A DNA stretch of 64,000 nucleotides from Paulinella micropora (lineage: Eukaryota > Cercozoa > Imbricatea > Euglyphida > Paulinellidae): NCBI GenBank assembly GCA_019918135.1, contig WBZZ01005895.1, forward strand, positions 1 through 64,000, written 5' to 3'. The notes under the pieces are model-generated. The model was not told where the DNA came from. It saw nothing but the letters and a program-made list of their open reading frames with translations, and searched no databases. Of this stretch, positions 29,928-39,112 are shown in pieces (within the stretch, counting starts at the first letter, position 1; each line of letters opens with the position of its first letter). The position numbers and the translations under genes were made by a program.

Positions 29928-30345
29928 TAGCAATGTTCAGTGGCAGACCGGCGGCTGCGGGCGGCGTGCGCCCTGGCTGCTCAGGGAGTAGCGGCGAGAC
30001 ACTGAAAGCAGACTCGGGTTGATGCAGAAGCTTTAATCAAGAAAGGGTGCGTCCGAAGCATCGTCACACAGTCTCCATCAACGGTCAGGAAATCTGGTAC
30101 AGGCCGAGGGCTCAGCACAGCCATACGCCGGCGCCCCCAGGGGGGGAGGGGCGCTACCAGACAGCGCCGGACGACCGGCAGGGGCGAAGAAGTCTGCGGT
30201 CGGCCGGCAGGGGGGGGGAGCGCGCTGCCTCCTCCCCGCGACCCGGGAGCAGGCCCCCCTCCCCCGGGGGCACGGCCCGTGCCGGCGACCGCGTGGCCTC
30301 TCACAAGCCGTCGTCGGGACCCCCAGTGTGTTTTCTCTGGTACTC
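29928..30345. other. spacer after adhesin 1
   Basis: No supported gene. It contains pyrimidine tracts and C runs. No strict AATAAA was found. Confidence 0.4.
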
Positions 30346-30609
30346 ATGCAGGCCGACGCTGGCGGCGGCCGCACGGCCCTTCGGCACTTAGCGGTCAGGG
30401 CGCGGCGCCTGCAAGCCAGCCTGGAGCCGGACGCCTGGGCCGCGTTGCTCCAGAGCGCCCGTGAGGCCCTGGACTGCGCCGACCCGGCTGCCTGCGAGCA
30501 CCACTTCTGCTGGCGGGTGCCCGAAGCGACCAAGGTCCTGCTGCTAGTGTCCCTGCAGCAGGAGGCCGGCCCCGCCCCCCTGGCCCGCTTCCTGCGCCAC
30601 TGCGCATAG
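30346..30609 (+). CDS. small orphan protein
   Basis: 87 residues from the ATG at 30,346 (MQADAGGGRTALRHLAVRAR). Helical, Ala/Leu/Arg-rich with four Cys; reads smoothly to FLRHCA. No family is recognised. It could be a genuine short gene or part of a decayed one; the intergenic setting between adhesin 1 and the helicase relic leaves both open. Confidence 0.35.
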   Translation: MQADAGGGRTALRHLAVRARRLQASLEPDAWAALLQSAREALDCADPAACEHHFCWRVPEATKVLLLVSLQQEAGPAPLARFLRHCA

Positions 30610-30863
30610 TCCGCGGTCCGGTGGGTGCACCCGTCCCGGGGATAGCCACTGGCCGTGTAGCACTGGCCGCCCGGGACCGCCAGGCCTAAGACCGCCAAGA
30701 ACGCTTGCGTCCTTATTGTGCGCGGCTGCCCGAGGCTCTCGTTCCAATGTAAACAGACACACACACACTCAGTAGATAGTGGCCGCCCGGTTAGCCAGCC
30801 GGGTCTGTGTACCGGCTACATGCGCGGGGAGCACGGCAGCTCTGTCCCTAGGACGGGCAGTGG
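30610..30863. other. short gene-free stretch before the helicase relic
   Basis: GC-rich with a short CA-repeat near 30,757-30,767. Nothing else was recognised. Confidence 0.4.
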
Positions 30864-31055
30864 CTAGGCAAAACGACACTGACCTCGCTGCGTTGAAACC
30901 ACTGATGCGCGGTGGGATCCGTGTCTTCTAATAAACACGCTCTCGTGCGCCACTTGCGTCAGGGGACGGACCGGCGCCGCCCGCCCCTGGGGGGGGGTCG
31001 GCCCCTGTCCCACAACTGTGCCCGCAGCTCCGGACGGCAGCGAAAGCGTGCGCAT
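30864..31055 (-). pseudogene. relic of the SNF2-type helicase, motif II region
   Basis: Minus-strand text contains QVAHESVFI and HRASVVSTQR, matching QVAHESVFI and HRASAVSTQR around motif II of the intact helicase at 41,397-45,110. Only this inner fragment is recognisable. It lies after adhesin 1, where the later adhesins have helicase sequence too. A decayed leftover of a duplicated unit. Confidence 0.8.
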
Positions 31056-31315
31056 TCAGCCCGGCTAGCGGCGCACCCCGGCTGGAAGCGCTGCCTAGCT
31101 CGTCGAGCCCGCCCCCCCGCAGCTCGCGGCTGTGGGCAGGGACAGCTGACGCGCCGGAAGGAGGGGGAAAGAGTGGTGCGGAGGCACGAGGGCGCGGGCA
31201 GGGGGGCAGGCAGGGGAGCGGAAGGGGGGGGGGGCAGGGAAGGCGGACCGGCCGCGCCTGGTGCGTGTGCCAGCAACGGGGAGCAAGAACGGCTCGGTTG
31301 CTTCTAGTAATACGA
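31056..31315. other. GC-rich leader of the EGF gene
   Basis: G and C homopolymers; no supported frame. It presumably holds the promoter of the 31,316 gene. Confidence 0.4.
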
Positions 31316-34300
31316 ATGGACCGGCTTTTCTCTCTGGGGGGAGCTCATTCCGCCGGCTCTTTAGCCAGGGGTCCTGGCGCAAGCTGGCCGTGGTTTATGG
31401 CCCTGGCCGCCGTCGCGGCTGGCTACTGCACAGTGGCGCTGGAGGGAACGCAGCCGAGCTCGGGCCCGCCGGACCCCGCGGGGGGCTTGCTAGTCCTGCA
31501 AGTCACCACCGCGCAGTCGGTGTTTGTGCTACCTACCGGAAGCGACGCGCCGGCGGTTGGCCGCCGCGCCCTGCAGCAGGGGACAGCCACCGGTTGGGTC
31601 TGGTGGGGTGACGGGACTGCCGCGCAGCCGTGCCCCGGCACGCAACGCTTCGGTTGCACGCACGTGTACCAGCGGCCGGGGAACTACACCGTGACGGCTA
31701 GTGCCGCGGCGCTGCAGGGCTGGTCCATGGACGAAGACTGGCGGCGGGCGCAGGAGGGCGCGGGAGCGAATGCTGCGCGGCTGCTGCGCATCGAGCGGTG
31801 GGGAGGGCTGCGGCTGCACAAGTCGCGCGGCCACCACTTTTGGCGCGCCGACGGCCTGGAATACCTACCCCCGCTGGCCGGCCTGGCCACCGCCGGTGTG
31901 CGGAGCTTTGCCTGGTCGTGGGCGCAGCTGCCACGCCTCTGCCAGGAGCTGGCGGGGCTGAGCACGGAAGCCGCTCGCAGCCTGGAGGGCGCCTTTGCCT
32001 ACTCGCCTTGCCTGCGCGTAGACCTGCGCGGCTCCGATACCGGGCTGGTAGAAGAGGCCCAGTTCCTGCTGGCAGGCACGGACGCCGAAGTCGTCCCCGG
32101 GCTCGAGTCGCTCAACACCAGCTCGCTGCGCAACGCCAGCCACCTGTTCTACAACGCCCGCAACCTGGCCGTCGCGGGCCCGCTGGCCTGGGCCGTCCCG
32201 CGTCTGCGGGACGCCATCTGGATGTTTGCGGGGGCCGCCCGGTTCAACAGCGCCCTGAGCGGCTGGGCCCCCGCTTCACTGGACAACCTCGACGGCATGT
32301 TCTACGAAGCGCGCAGCTTTAACCAGCCGCTGGCGTTCCTGCGCGGCCCACGGCTGCGCGCCCGCTACGCGCTGACTAACGCCACCTCGTTTGCACAGCC
32401 GCTGGCGGGCTGGGCTTTCAGCACTCCCGAGGACGAGCAGGAGCACTCCAGCACTTGCCACGAGTTGCTCGAGGGCAACGGGCTGCGCGCCCTGCTGGAC
32501 AGCGGGCTGTCGGCCGCCGCGGTGCTACCGCGCGTCTGTCTCCCCTACTACCGTCCGGCGGGCACGTACTGCGACAGCTTGGGGGGTGATGTCACTACGC
32601 AGTCACTCTGCCACCCCAGCAACGGTGGCCTGTGCGTGGAGACGGGTGTCGGGTACCGGTGCGATTGCAGGCCCGGCTACTACTTACATGACACCGACTG
32701 GAGCTGGTTCGAAGGGGGCTATGGACTAACCCCCCAGACTAACTATGATTGGCAGATACGGTCTTCGACGGGGGAGGACCTGCTCCCTCTCTTTACGAAT
32801 GGGCGCGGCGCTCCGACACCAACCCCCTGGGCCGGCCCGTCCAGCGAATGGTACTTGCAGACCACGGAAGGCCCCGCACGGTTCGCTGGGGCCCGGCTGA
32901 CAGCGGACCGGTTCGGCGACTACATCGAGTTCCGCCTCCCCCCACCACGTTCATTTTCTCTGTCATTCCTGGATGAGGTACTGCTGGTGTTCGCGGGAGA
33001 CCTATCGCCCTCTTTCGAGGCAGGGGTTTATCCTCGGCTCGAAGTATGGTACACACACAACCCGTCCGATCCACAGTCCTGGTGGGAACATTCGCCTTTA
33101 ATTCGGCGGGGACCTCCCTCCTATCTAGGCACTAACACATATGCAAGATGGGGGATCGAAGATTATTCCTATGGCCGGGTGGCGGAGTCAGGCCCCATTG
33201 CCATGCGGCTAGTCTTCGCGTCGTACCCGCTAGCCTTCCAATCTGCCTCCATTACGAGGGCCTCACTATCTTGGCGGAATTTGCAGCCTTCTCCTGCCTG
33301 CCTGTTGTGTCCGGCTGGCTACACTACGCCGTCCGAGTCGCAGCGGGCCTGCGTCGACGCCGACGAATGCACGCAGCAGCAGCCCTGCGATGCGCAGCGC
33401 CGGTGCACGAACACCGTAGGCAGCTACGTCTGTACCGACTGCCCGCTTGGCTACCTCAACCAGGGTCAGGGCGCCTGCTTGGACATCAACGAGTGTGCTA
33501 CTGACAACGGCGGCTGCGGCCACCAGGTCGTGTGCAGGAACGTCCCCGGCAACTGGAGCTGTAGTCCAAGGGAGTGCTATGCTGGCTATGCGTGGAACGA
33601 CACCGCGGGGGGCTGCGCGGACGTGAATGAGTGCCTGATCGGGAGGGGGGCCTGCGATGCCTTGACTACCTGCACCAACACGATCGGGAGCTTTCTGTGC
33701 TCTGCTTGCCCGGGGGGCTACGCCGGGGCGGGCGTCACGGGCTGCGTGGACGTAGACGAATGCAGTGAGGGTGGCGTCCCGACCATCTACTGCGGCCCCG
33801 GCCAGTGCGTGAACACGCCTGGCAGCTACTACTGTGCCTGTGGCCTTCAGCAGGGCGCTGAGCCCGCGAGGCTCTGGGACCTGCCGTACGACCCTGTTAG
33901 TATGGCAGCGTACCCCGTCTGCCAGGTGCAGGACAGGACCAGGGGGTCCGCCTACTTTTACTGCAACGAGGATCCCGTGTGTAGAATGGTCTCGACCACA
34001 GAGCCGTTCCAGACTGCCACTGCCTTTAACTGTGCCGATGGTTTGCCTATACCGGTTTATCCGGCAGAGCGTTTTCGGGTGAGCTACGGCGGTAGGGCAG
34101 TGACTGTCCCCAACGTCTCGTTTGCGCTAGAACCGGGGCAGCAGAGGGGAGCAGCTCCTTATACTTGGCGCGTCGAGTACAGGGACGCCGCGGGTGAGTA
34201 CCAGCTGGCGTGGCAGTTCGATACCGCACTGACGTTTAATGATTTCTACGGCGGCGAGCGTTTGTTCCAGGCGCCGCCGGATTGGACGCCGAGGTATTCC

Positions 34301-35197
34301 ACTCAATGGCGATTTTCAGTGACAAGGATGTATTCCCCCTGTGTACTGACTGAGGGAGGACAACCGGCGCTCAGGTTCATGTACTTCCGCCCTTGGTTCC
34401 TGGAGGCGGCCGCTTGCTCCTCCTGTCCGGTAGGCAGAGCCAGCGGGGGGGGGCCGTCCGCGCAGTGCAGCTGCCCAAGCGGCTACAAACTTGATGAAGC
34501 GCAGGCCTGCGTAGAGCTGGACGAGTGCGCTACGGGCGGCAGCCTGTTGCGCCGTGCGTGTGGCGGGCAGTCTCTGTGCGCTAATACAGCGGGCGGGTAC
34601 AACTGCACGTGCCCGCCGGGTTACCTCCCGTCTATTGGCACCGGAACCTTTAGCTTGCCCGCCTACGGGACCGGTAACGATGAGTTCTATGGCAGCGGCT
34701 GGTATGTCACCGCTAGCTCCAACAGCCAGACGGCCTACCTGGCCCTGGGGGGTGGCACCACCTGGTATTCCGCCACGTACACGTACGCAACTGACGCAGG
34801 GCCCGAGGCCAGGTGTGGCAACAGAAACTCGCCGCTGACCGGAACCTCGCGCGGCCAGTACCTGGAGTTCGGACACACCCGCGCCGCGTCGGTCCTGCGC
34901 CAAGTGTCCTTTGCCCAGGGCCCGAGTACGGCAGGCGTCGCACGAACGCCCGTCTTGTACGGCTCGCTCAACGTGTCGGCCGGCAGTTGGAGCCGCCTAC
35001 CAGTAACCGGTGTCTACGGCGCGGAAGTCGTGATTCTACCCACTCCGCCAACGTACCAGACCCAGTACTTGGCCTACCGCCTGGTAGTCGAGTGCGTGTA
35101 TGGCTATTCCACGCCGTCGACTGAGCTCTACACCCGCATCTCTATCCGCAGCCTGCAGGCGCAGCTTCAGTTTGAAGGTGTGCTCAACTGTGGCTAG
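31316..35197 (+). CDS. large secreted PKD/DUF285/EGF-repeat protein
   Basis: 1,293 residues from the ATG at 31,316; a hydrophobic segment FMALAAVAAGYCTVAL near residue 30 is a signal or anchor. A PKD-like domain (WVWWGDGT with CTHVYQRPGNYTVTAS) and degenerate DUF285-type repeats (MFAGAARFNSALSGW, MFYEARSFNQPL) make the first 380 residues a relative of one half of the adhesins on either side. EGF-like modules follow: one near residue 430, four in a row from about 680 to 850 with calcium-binding starts (DADECTQ, DINECATD, DVNECLIG, DVDECSEG) and one at about 1,067 (ELDECATG). Between and after them lie strand-rich, aromatic-rich domains. EGF_CA chains give stiff extracellular rods. No clear C-terminal anchor. 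Likely a surface or secreted attachment protein, inferred from domains. Confidence 0.85.
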   Translation: MDRLFSLGGAHSAGSLARGPGASWPWFMALAAVAAGYCTVALEGTQPSSGPPDPAGGLLVLQVTTAQSVFVLPTGSDAPAVGRRALQQGTATGWVWWGDGTAAQPCPGTQRFGCTHVYQRPGNYTVTASAAALQGWSMDEDWRRAQEGAGANAARLLRIERWGGLRLHKSRGHHFWRADGLEYLPPLAGLATAGVRSFAWSWAQLPRLCQELAGLSTEAARSLEGAFAYSPCLRVDLRGSDTGLVEEAQFLLAGTDAEVVPGLESLNTSSLRNASHLFYNARNLAVAGPLAWAVPRLRDAIWMFAGAARFNSALSGWAPASLDNLDGMFYEARSFNQPLAFLRGPRLRARYALTNATSFAQPLAGWAFSTPEDEQEHSSTCHELLEGNGLRALLDSGLSAAAVLPRVCLPYYRPAGTYCDSLGGDVTTQSLCHPSNGGLCVETGVGYRCDCRPGYYLHDTDWSWFEGGYGLTPQTNYDWQIRSSTGEDLLPLFTNGRGAPTPTPWAGPSSEWYLQTTEGPARFAGARLTADRFGDYIEFRLPPPRSFSLSFLDEVLLVFAGDLSPSFEAGVYPRLEVWYTHNPSDPQSWWEHSPLIRRGPPSYLGTNTYARWGIEDYSYGRVAESGPIAMRLVFASYPLAFQSASITRASLSWRNLQPSPACLLCPAGYTTPSESQRACVDADECTQQQPCDAQRRCTNTVGSYVCTDCPLGYLNQGQGACLDINECATDNGGCGHQVVCRNVPGNWSCSPRECYAGYAWNDTAGGCADVNECLIGRGACDALTTCTNTIGSFLCSACPGGYAGAGVTGCVDVDECSEGGVPTIYCGPGQCVNTPGSYYCACGLQQGAEPARLWDLPYDPVSMAAYPVCQVQDRTRGSAYFYCNEDPVCRMVSTTEPFQTATAFNCADGLPIPVYPAERFRVSYGGRAVTVPNVSFALEPGQQRGAAPYTWRVEYRDAAGEYQLAWQFDTALTFNDFYGGERLFQAPPDWTPRYSTQWRFSVTRMYSPCVLTEGGQPALRFMYFRPWFLEAAACSSCPVGRASGGGPSAQCSCPSGYKLDEAQACVELDECATGGSLLRRACGGQSLCANTAGGYNCTCPPGYLPSIGTGTFSLPAYGTGNDEFYGSGWYVTASSNSQTAYLALGGGTTWYSATYTYATDAGPEARCGNRNSPLTGTSRGQYLEFGHTRAASVLRQVSFAQGPSTAGVARTPVLYGSLNVSAGSWSRLPVTGVYGAEVVILPTPPTYQTQYLAYRLVVECVYGYSTPSTELYTRISIRSLQAQLQFEGVLNCG

Positions 35198-35324
35198 AGC
35201 GCGCGCGAGGACGAAAAGCCTCTTCCCCACCTCCCCGGTCACGAGAGCGTGCCAAAAGGGGGAGAGAGAAGCGGGCGCCCCTCCCCCGGGGGGGGGCAAG
35301 CCCTGCCGCCGGGATGGTGACAGC

Positions 35325-35359
35325 GGGGAAGCCCGGCCCCCTGCAGTCCCGGGCTTCCC
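35325..35359. terminator. GC hairpin downstream of the EGF gene
   Basis: GGGAAGCCCG and its complement CGGGCTTCCC flank a loop of about 14 bases. Strong stem 130 bases past the stop; may aid transcript ending. Confidence 0.5.
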
Positions 35360-35566
35360 GTGCCACTGTGCGTAGGCTGCCTGGCTCGTGTACAGGCTAG
35401 GCACGCGGACGCAGCGTCTACGCAGGCCGGTTTCCTCTAGTCAATAGGGGGGGGGCTGGCTTACTCCTCTCTGGGGACCCAGCCCATTAGCCAGGGCCGT
35501 CTCCCCGCCGCGCGTGGTCGCCCGCCGCGTGTCTCTGGCTGTCGTCGTGTTTAGCTACCGCCGGTT

Positions 35567-35572
35567 ATTAAA
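35567..35572 (+). terminator. ATTAAA behind the EGF gene
   Basis: About 370 bases past the stop, followed by GT-rich text as in eukaryotic 3' ends. Confidence 0.4.
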
Positions 35573-35693
35573 GAATGTCAAGCTATCGTGCCTCTCGTAC
35601 ACGTTTTCTAAAAGCAAGTAACCCGGCGCCGGGCAATAATAATAGCACACCACGTTGCTAGTAGAGCTGCTTGCTGCCTGGTGTTTTTATTAT

Positions 35694-35790
35694 TCAGACC
35701 ACACTAGGCTCGGCGCTACTGGTGCTGGTGCGGTCGCTAGGCCGGTCCTGCCCGGCCACCCGCGTACTGTCTCCTAGCCGGGGGGGGGGG
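35694..35790 (-). pseudogene. relic of the helicase 3' end
   Basis: Minus-strand text ends SSAEPSVV, like DSAEPSVV at the end of the intact helicase, and is followed by the same TGAATAA-type stop and poly(A) context. The DNA match includes CAGACCACACTAGGCTCGGC. The rest of the gene is absent. Confidence 0.8.
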
Positions 35791-36053
35791 GGCAAAACTC
35801 CTCTCCTCCCTTCGCCGGCGACCGTGGCCCGCGCCGCCCGCCGCCGCCGGCCCAGCAAAGAATGGGGAGGTCCGAGGTGCGGGCGGGAGAGCCCGGCCCC
35901 GCCACTGGCCGGCAGGGGAGGGGGCAGGGGGGGGGGAGCGCCCGGGCTCCCTTCCCCCTCCTGGACCTCCCCCGGGCCTCTTGGCCGGCGCGAGCGTGGC
36001 GCCACCCTCTGGTAACCCCAAACACCGGACAAAAACTACACCGACGCCGGCTA
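35791..36053. other. GC-rich leader of adhesin 2
   Basis: C and G tracts similar to the leader of adhesin 3. No gene. Confidence 0.4.
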
Positions 36054-38214
36054 ATGCTGCACCCTGGCTTTGCCCGCCGGTCGTGGCGCCTCCTGCTGTG
36101 GTGGTGGCTGCGGGCCGCCGGCGCCGCTGGGTGCCTGTACCCGCTCCCGCTCCCGGCGACGCCGGACGAAGAGGCGTGCCCTGGCAACGCCACCGTGCTG
36201 GAGATCACCACGGCCGCCCCGCACGACACGTTTGCGTGGCCCCTGTGGCCGCCCGCCGCGCCCACGACGGCCCGCCGCCGTCGCCAGGCCCAGGCCGGCG
36301 GTGCCCCCACGCCGTTCACGGTCGACTGGGGGGACGGCTCGCCCCCGGCACAGTGCCTGGACGCCGGCGCCGCGCCCTGCGCGCACACGTACGCCGTCCC
36401 CGGCACGTACACGGTGACGGCGGACCCGGGCGGCTGCTACCCCGTGCGCGGCTGGGCGTTGACGCCGGCCTGGCACGCCGCGGCGCCCGCGGGCCTGCGG
36501 CTGAACGCGATCCTGTCGTGGGGCGAGCTGCGCTTCCACGAGACTAGCGGGTACCACCTGTACGCGGCCCGGGGGCTCGCGTACGTCCCCCCGCTGGCCG
36601 AGCTGCCGGACACGGGCCTCGTGCGCGTCTGGGACTACAGCTTCGCCGGCCTCACCACGCCGCTGTCGGACGTGAGCGAGGGGCTCAACGTGTCGGGCGC
36701 CGAGTCGGCGGTCGGCCTGTTCGAGGGCTCCGCCGGCCTGCGGGGCCTGCGCGGCACGGGCACGTGGGACACGCGCCGCCTGCGCAACGCCAGCCGCGCG
36801 TTCGCGGGCCTGCCGGCGCTGACCGAGCTCGACCTGTCGCGCTGGGACACCGCGCGGCTCGAGGACGTGGGCGAGATGTTCGCGGGCGGCGCGGCGCTCA
36901 CGCGCACGAGGGTCGGCGGCTGGACGTCGTTGCCGGGCCTGCGGCGCTTCGCGGAGCTGTTCCTGGGGCTGGGCGGGGACTTCCGCGAGGCGCTGACCGG
37001 CTGGTCGACGCCCGCGCTCGCACCGGGCTCGCTCGACTGCACGCGGCTGGCGCCGTACACTGCCATGAGCCAGGCGGACTGGCCGCCCGCGTGCTCGCGC
37101 TCGCTCTTCCTGGCACTCGTGCGCACGGACTACCCAGGCGCCGTGGCCCCTGACGCTGAAGCCCGCGGTCGTCCCCGGCAATGACGTGGACGTGGTGGAC
37201 GGGTCGACGTCGTTCGTGGTGGACGCGTACGACGTGGACTGGGGGGACGGGTCGCCGCCCGCCTCGTGTGTGCACCTCGCCTGCACGCACACGTACACCA
37301 ACGCCAGTGATTACTGGCTGTTCCTGAGCGGCCGCGTGGACTGGCTGTGGTACGTGACCGGCGCGGAGGTGGTGGACGTGTTGGCGTGGGGCGACGTGCA
37401 GCTGTACCACCCTGTCGGCAGCGTCTCCGCGCTATTCACGCTCCCCGGCACGGGCGTGGGGGCCCCGCTGCGCTACTTGGCGCCGACGGCCGGCTCGCGC
37501 GCCCTGCAGGACGTCGCGCCCGAGTACCTGCTGTACCAGATGGGCGAGTTCGTGGGCGACGCGCGCGGCTGGGACTGGTCCTGGCTCACGCCCGCCACGC
37601 ACCCCGAGGGCTTCCACCGGATGTTTGCCAGCTGCGCAAGCTTTAACCAGGACCTCACGGGCTGGAACACGCGCGGCGTCGCTAGCCTGCGGGACGCCTT
37701 TGGGAATGCGTCGGCCTTCAACGGCAGCGTCGAGAGCTGGGACACGAGCCAGGTCACCAGCCTGGCCTACACGTTCTCGGGGGCTAGCGCGTTCAACCGA
37801 CCGCTCGGCGCTTGGAACACTTCGTCCGTCACGACCATGGAGCGCGTTTTCGCTGATGCCACGGCCTTCAACCAAAACATCAACAGCTGGAACACTAGCC
37901 AGGTGCGGAACCTGCAGGGGGCCTTTTACTGCCGGAGTCACACGTGCGCCTTCAACCAGCCCCTGGCCGCCTGGGACGTAGCGAGGGCCGCGGCCTTGTA
38001 CCCTTCACTGCCCACCTTATTCAACATGTTTGGGGGCAACTGCGTCTTTGATCAGAACCTCACCAGCTGGAACTTAGCCGTGTCGCCGGCGGCTTCCGGC
38101 ACGTGCACTGCCATGTTCCAGGGGAGTGGCGCCTACGCAGCCGAGGTCGGCATCCAGCCGAATAACCTGCCGGTTGTCTGCCGCGGCCTGTACAACCGCG
38201 GGTGTGGTAGCTAA
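36054..38214 (+). CDS. secreted adhesin-like protein 2 (broken about once)
   Basis: Starts MLHPGFARRSWRLLLWWWLR, a signal peptide, at the ATG at 36,054. Architecture as in adhesins 1 and 3: Cys-rich head, first PKD-like domain (FTVDWGDGSPP, HTYAVPGTYTVTAD), first repeat block (FAGLPALTELDLSRWDTA), second PKD-like domain (YDVDWGDGSPP, CTHTYTNASDYWLFL) and a C-terminal DUF285 block with five or more FNQ/GWNTS units, ending RGLYNRGCGS. Closest to adhesin 3. It is not open in one frame across the middle, with about one break, so it is decayed, base-called wrongly, or expressed as one half only. AATAAA lies 275 bases past the stop. Confidence 0.8.
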
Positions 38215-38642
38215 GCTTTCTTGTCGTACTGTCCAGTGGCGGACCGGCGCCCGCGGCCCGAGACTGCGCCCGGAGCGGCGCACACCCGGCCGGCCTCCGC
38301 CCCCAGCCGGAGGGGGCAGGCGGAGGAGGAGACGCAACACACAGGGAAATGGCCCAGGGGGGAGGGTGGCCCCCCCCCCGAGCTCGCCGCGCTTGGTGCT
38401 GCGGCGCTGCTCTCCTCCCCCCCCCCTTGAGCCCTAGCCGCATTGTCTTCGCCACCCGCCTACCACCAGGCAGCGCCGGCGGGTGGTTAATAAAAAACAC
38501 TGCGCCCCGTCCACGCCCTCCCGTCTACGGGTTTCTTGGCCGGCCGGCCGGCCGCCCGGTGCCAGTGAGCAACGCGTGCCTGCCACGGCCTGCTCCCCGT
38601 GCCCCCTCTTCTCTCTCGCGGGGGTGCCTGTTCTTCGGCGGC
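38215..38642. other. spacer after adhesin 2
   Basis: GC-rich, with a poly(A) signal at 38,489. No gene was supported. Confidence 0.5.
38489..38494 (+). terminator. AATAAA behind adhesin 2
   Basis: In TTAATAAAAAACAC, following a CAGCGCCGGCGGG motif that corresponds to the CGGCGCCGG motif seen behind the EGF gene and adhesin 3. Confidence 0.6.
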
Positions 38643-38710
38643 CTACACTAGGCCCGGCGCGACCGACGACGACGGGGGCGGCCGCCCAGCGCCGGTCCTG
38701 CCCGGCGCTG
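38643..38710 (-). pseudogene. second relic of the helicase 3' end
   Basis: CACTAGGCCCGGCGCGACC and the following GACGACGACGGGGGC match the end of the intact helicase gene (41,403-41,440). Only the last couple of dozen codons are recognisable, on the minus strand, right behind adhesin 2. Confidence 0.7.
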
Positions 38711-39112
38711 GCCAACCGGCCCCCCTCCCCGCGCGGCAGGCCCTGCCACGAACGCGCTGTCGCGGAGCCGGCGAGGGGGGAGGGGAGCCAGGAGGGCCCC
38801 CCCCCCTCCCGCTGACGAGCGGGGCCTCCCGTGTCGTGTGCCGCCACCGGCCGAGCCAGCCAGGAGATCCGGGGCGCGGGCGGGAGAGCCCGGCCGGGGG
38901 GGGAAGGGTCAGGGAGGGGCGGCGCTGCCTCCCTCCTCCCCCGTGGGGGGGCCCTCCCTCCCCCGTGGGGGGGCCCTCCCTCCCCCCTCCCCCCCCCCTC
39001 GAGCCCCCCCCTGGCCGGCGCGGGCGCCACGCGCGGGCCGCCCCCCCCCTGGTAGCCCCTCCCCCCCTCCCGGCACGGGACAAAAACCAGGCCCCGTGCT
39101 GGCTCTCCCCCC
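38711..39112. other. GC-rich leader of adhesin 3, with 21-bp tandem repeat
   Basis: Around 38,936-38,990 a unit of GTGGGGGGGCCCTCCCTCCC type repeats two to three times. It is the promoter zone of adhesin 3; no protein was supported. Confidence 0.5.

Larger units (their letters stand above)
35198..35693. other. 3' region of the EGF gene
   Basis: Contains a hairpin, a poly(A) signal and a motif with CCGGCGCCGG that recurs before the intact helicase stop (about 41,321-41,332). No gene was seen. Confidence 0.5.
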
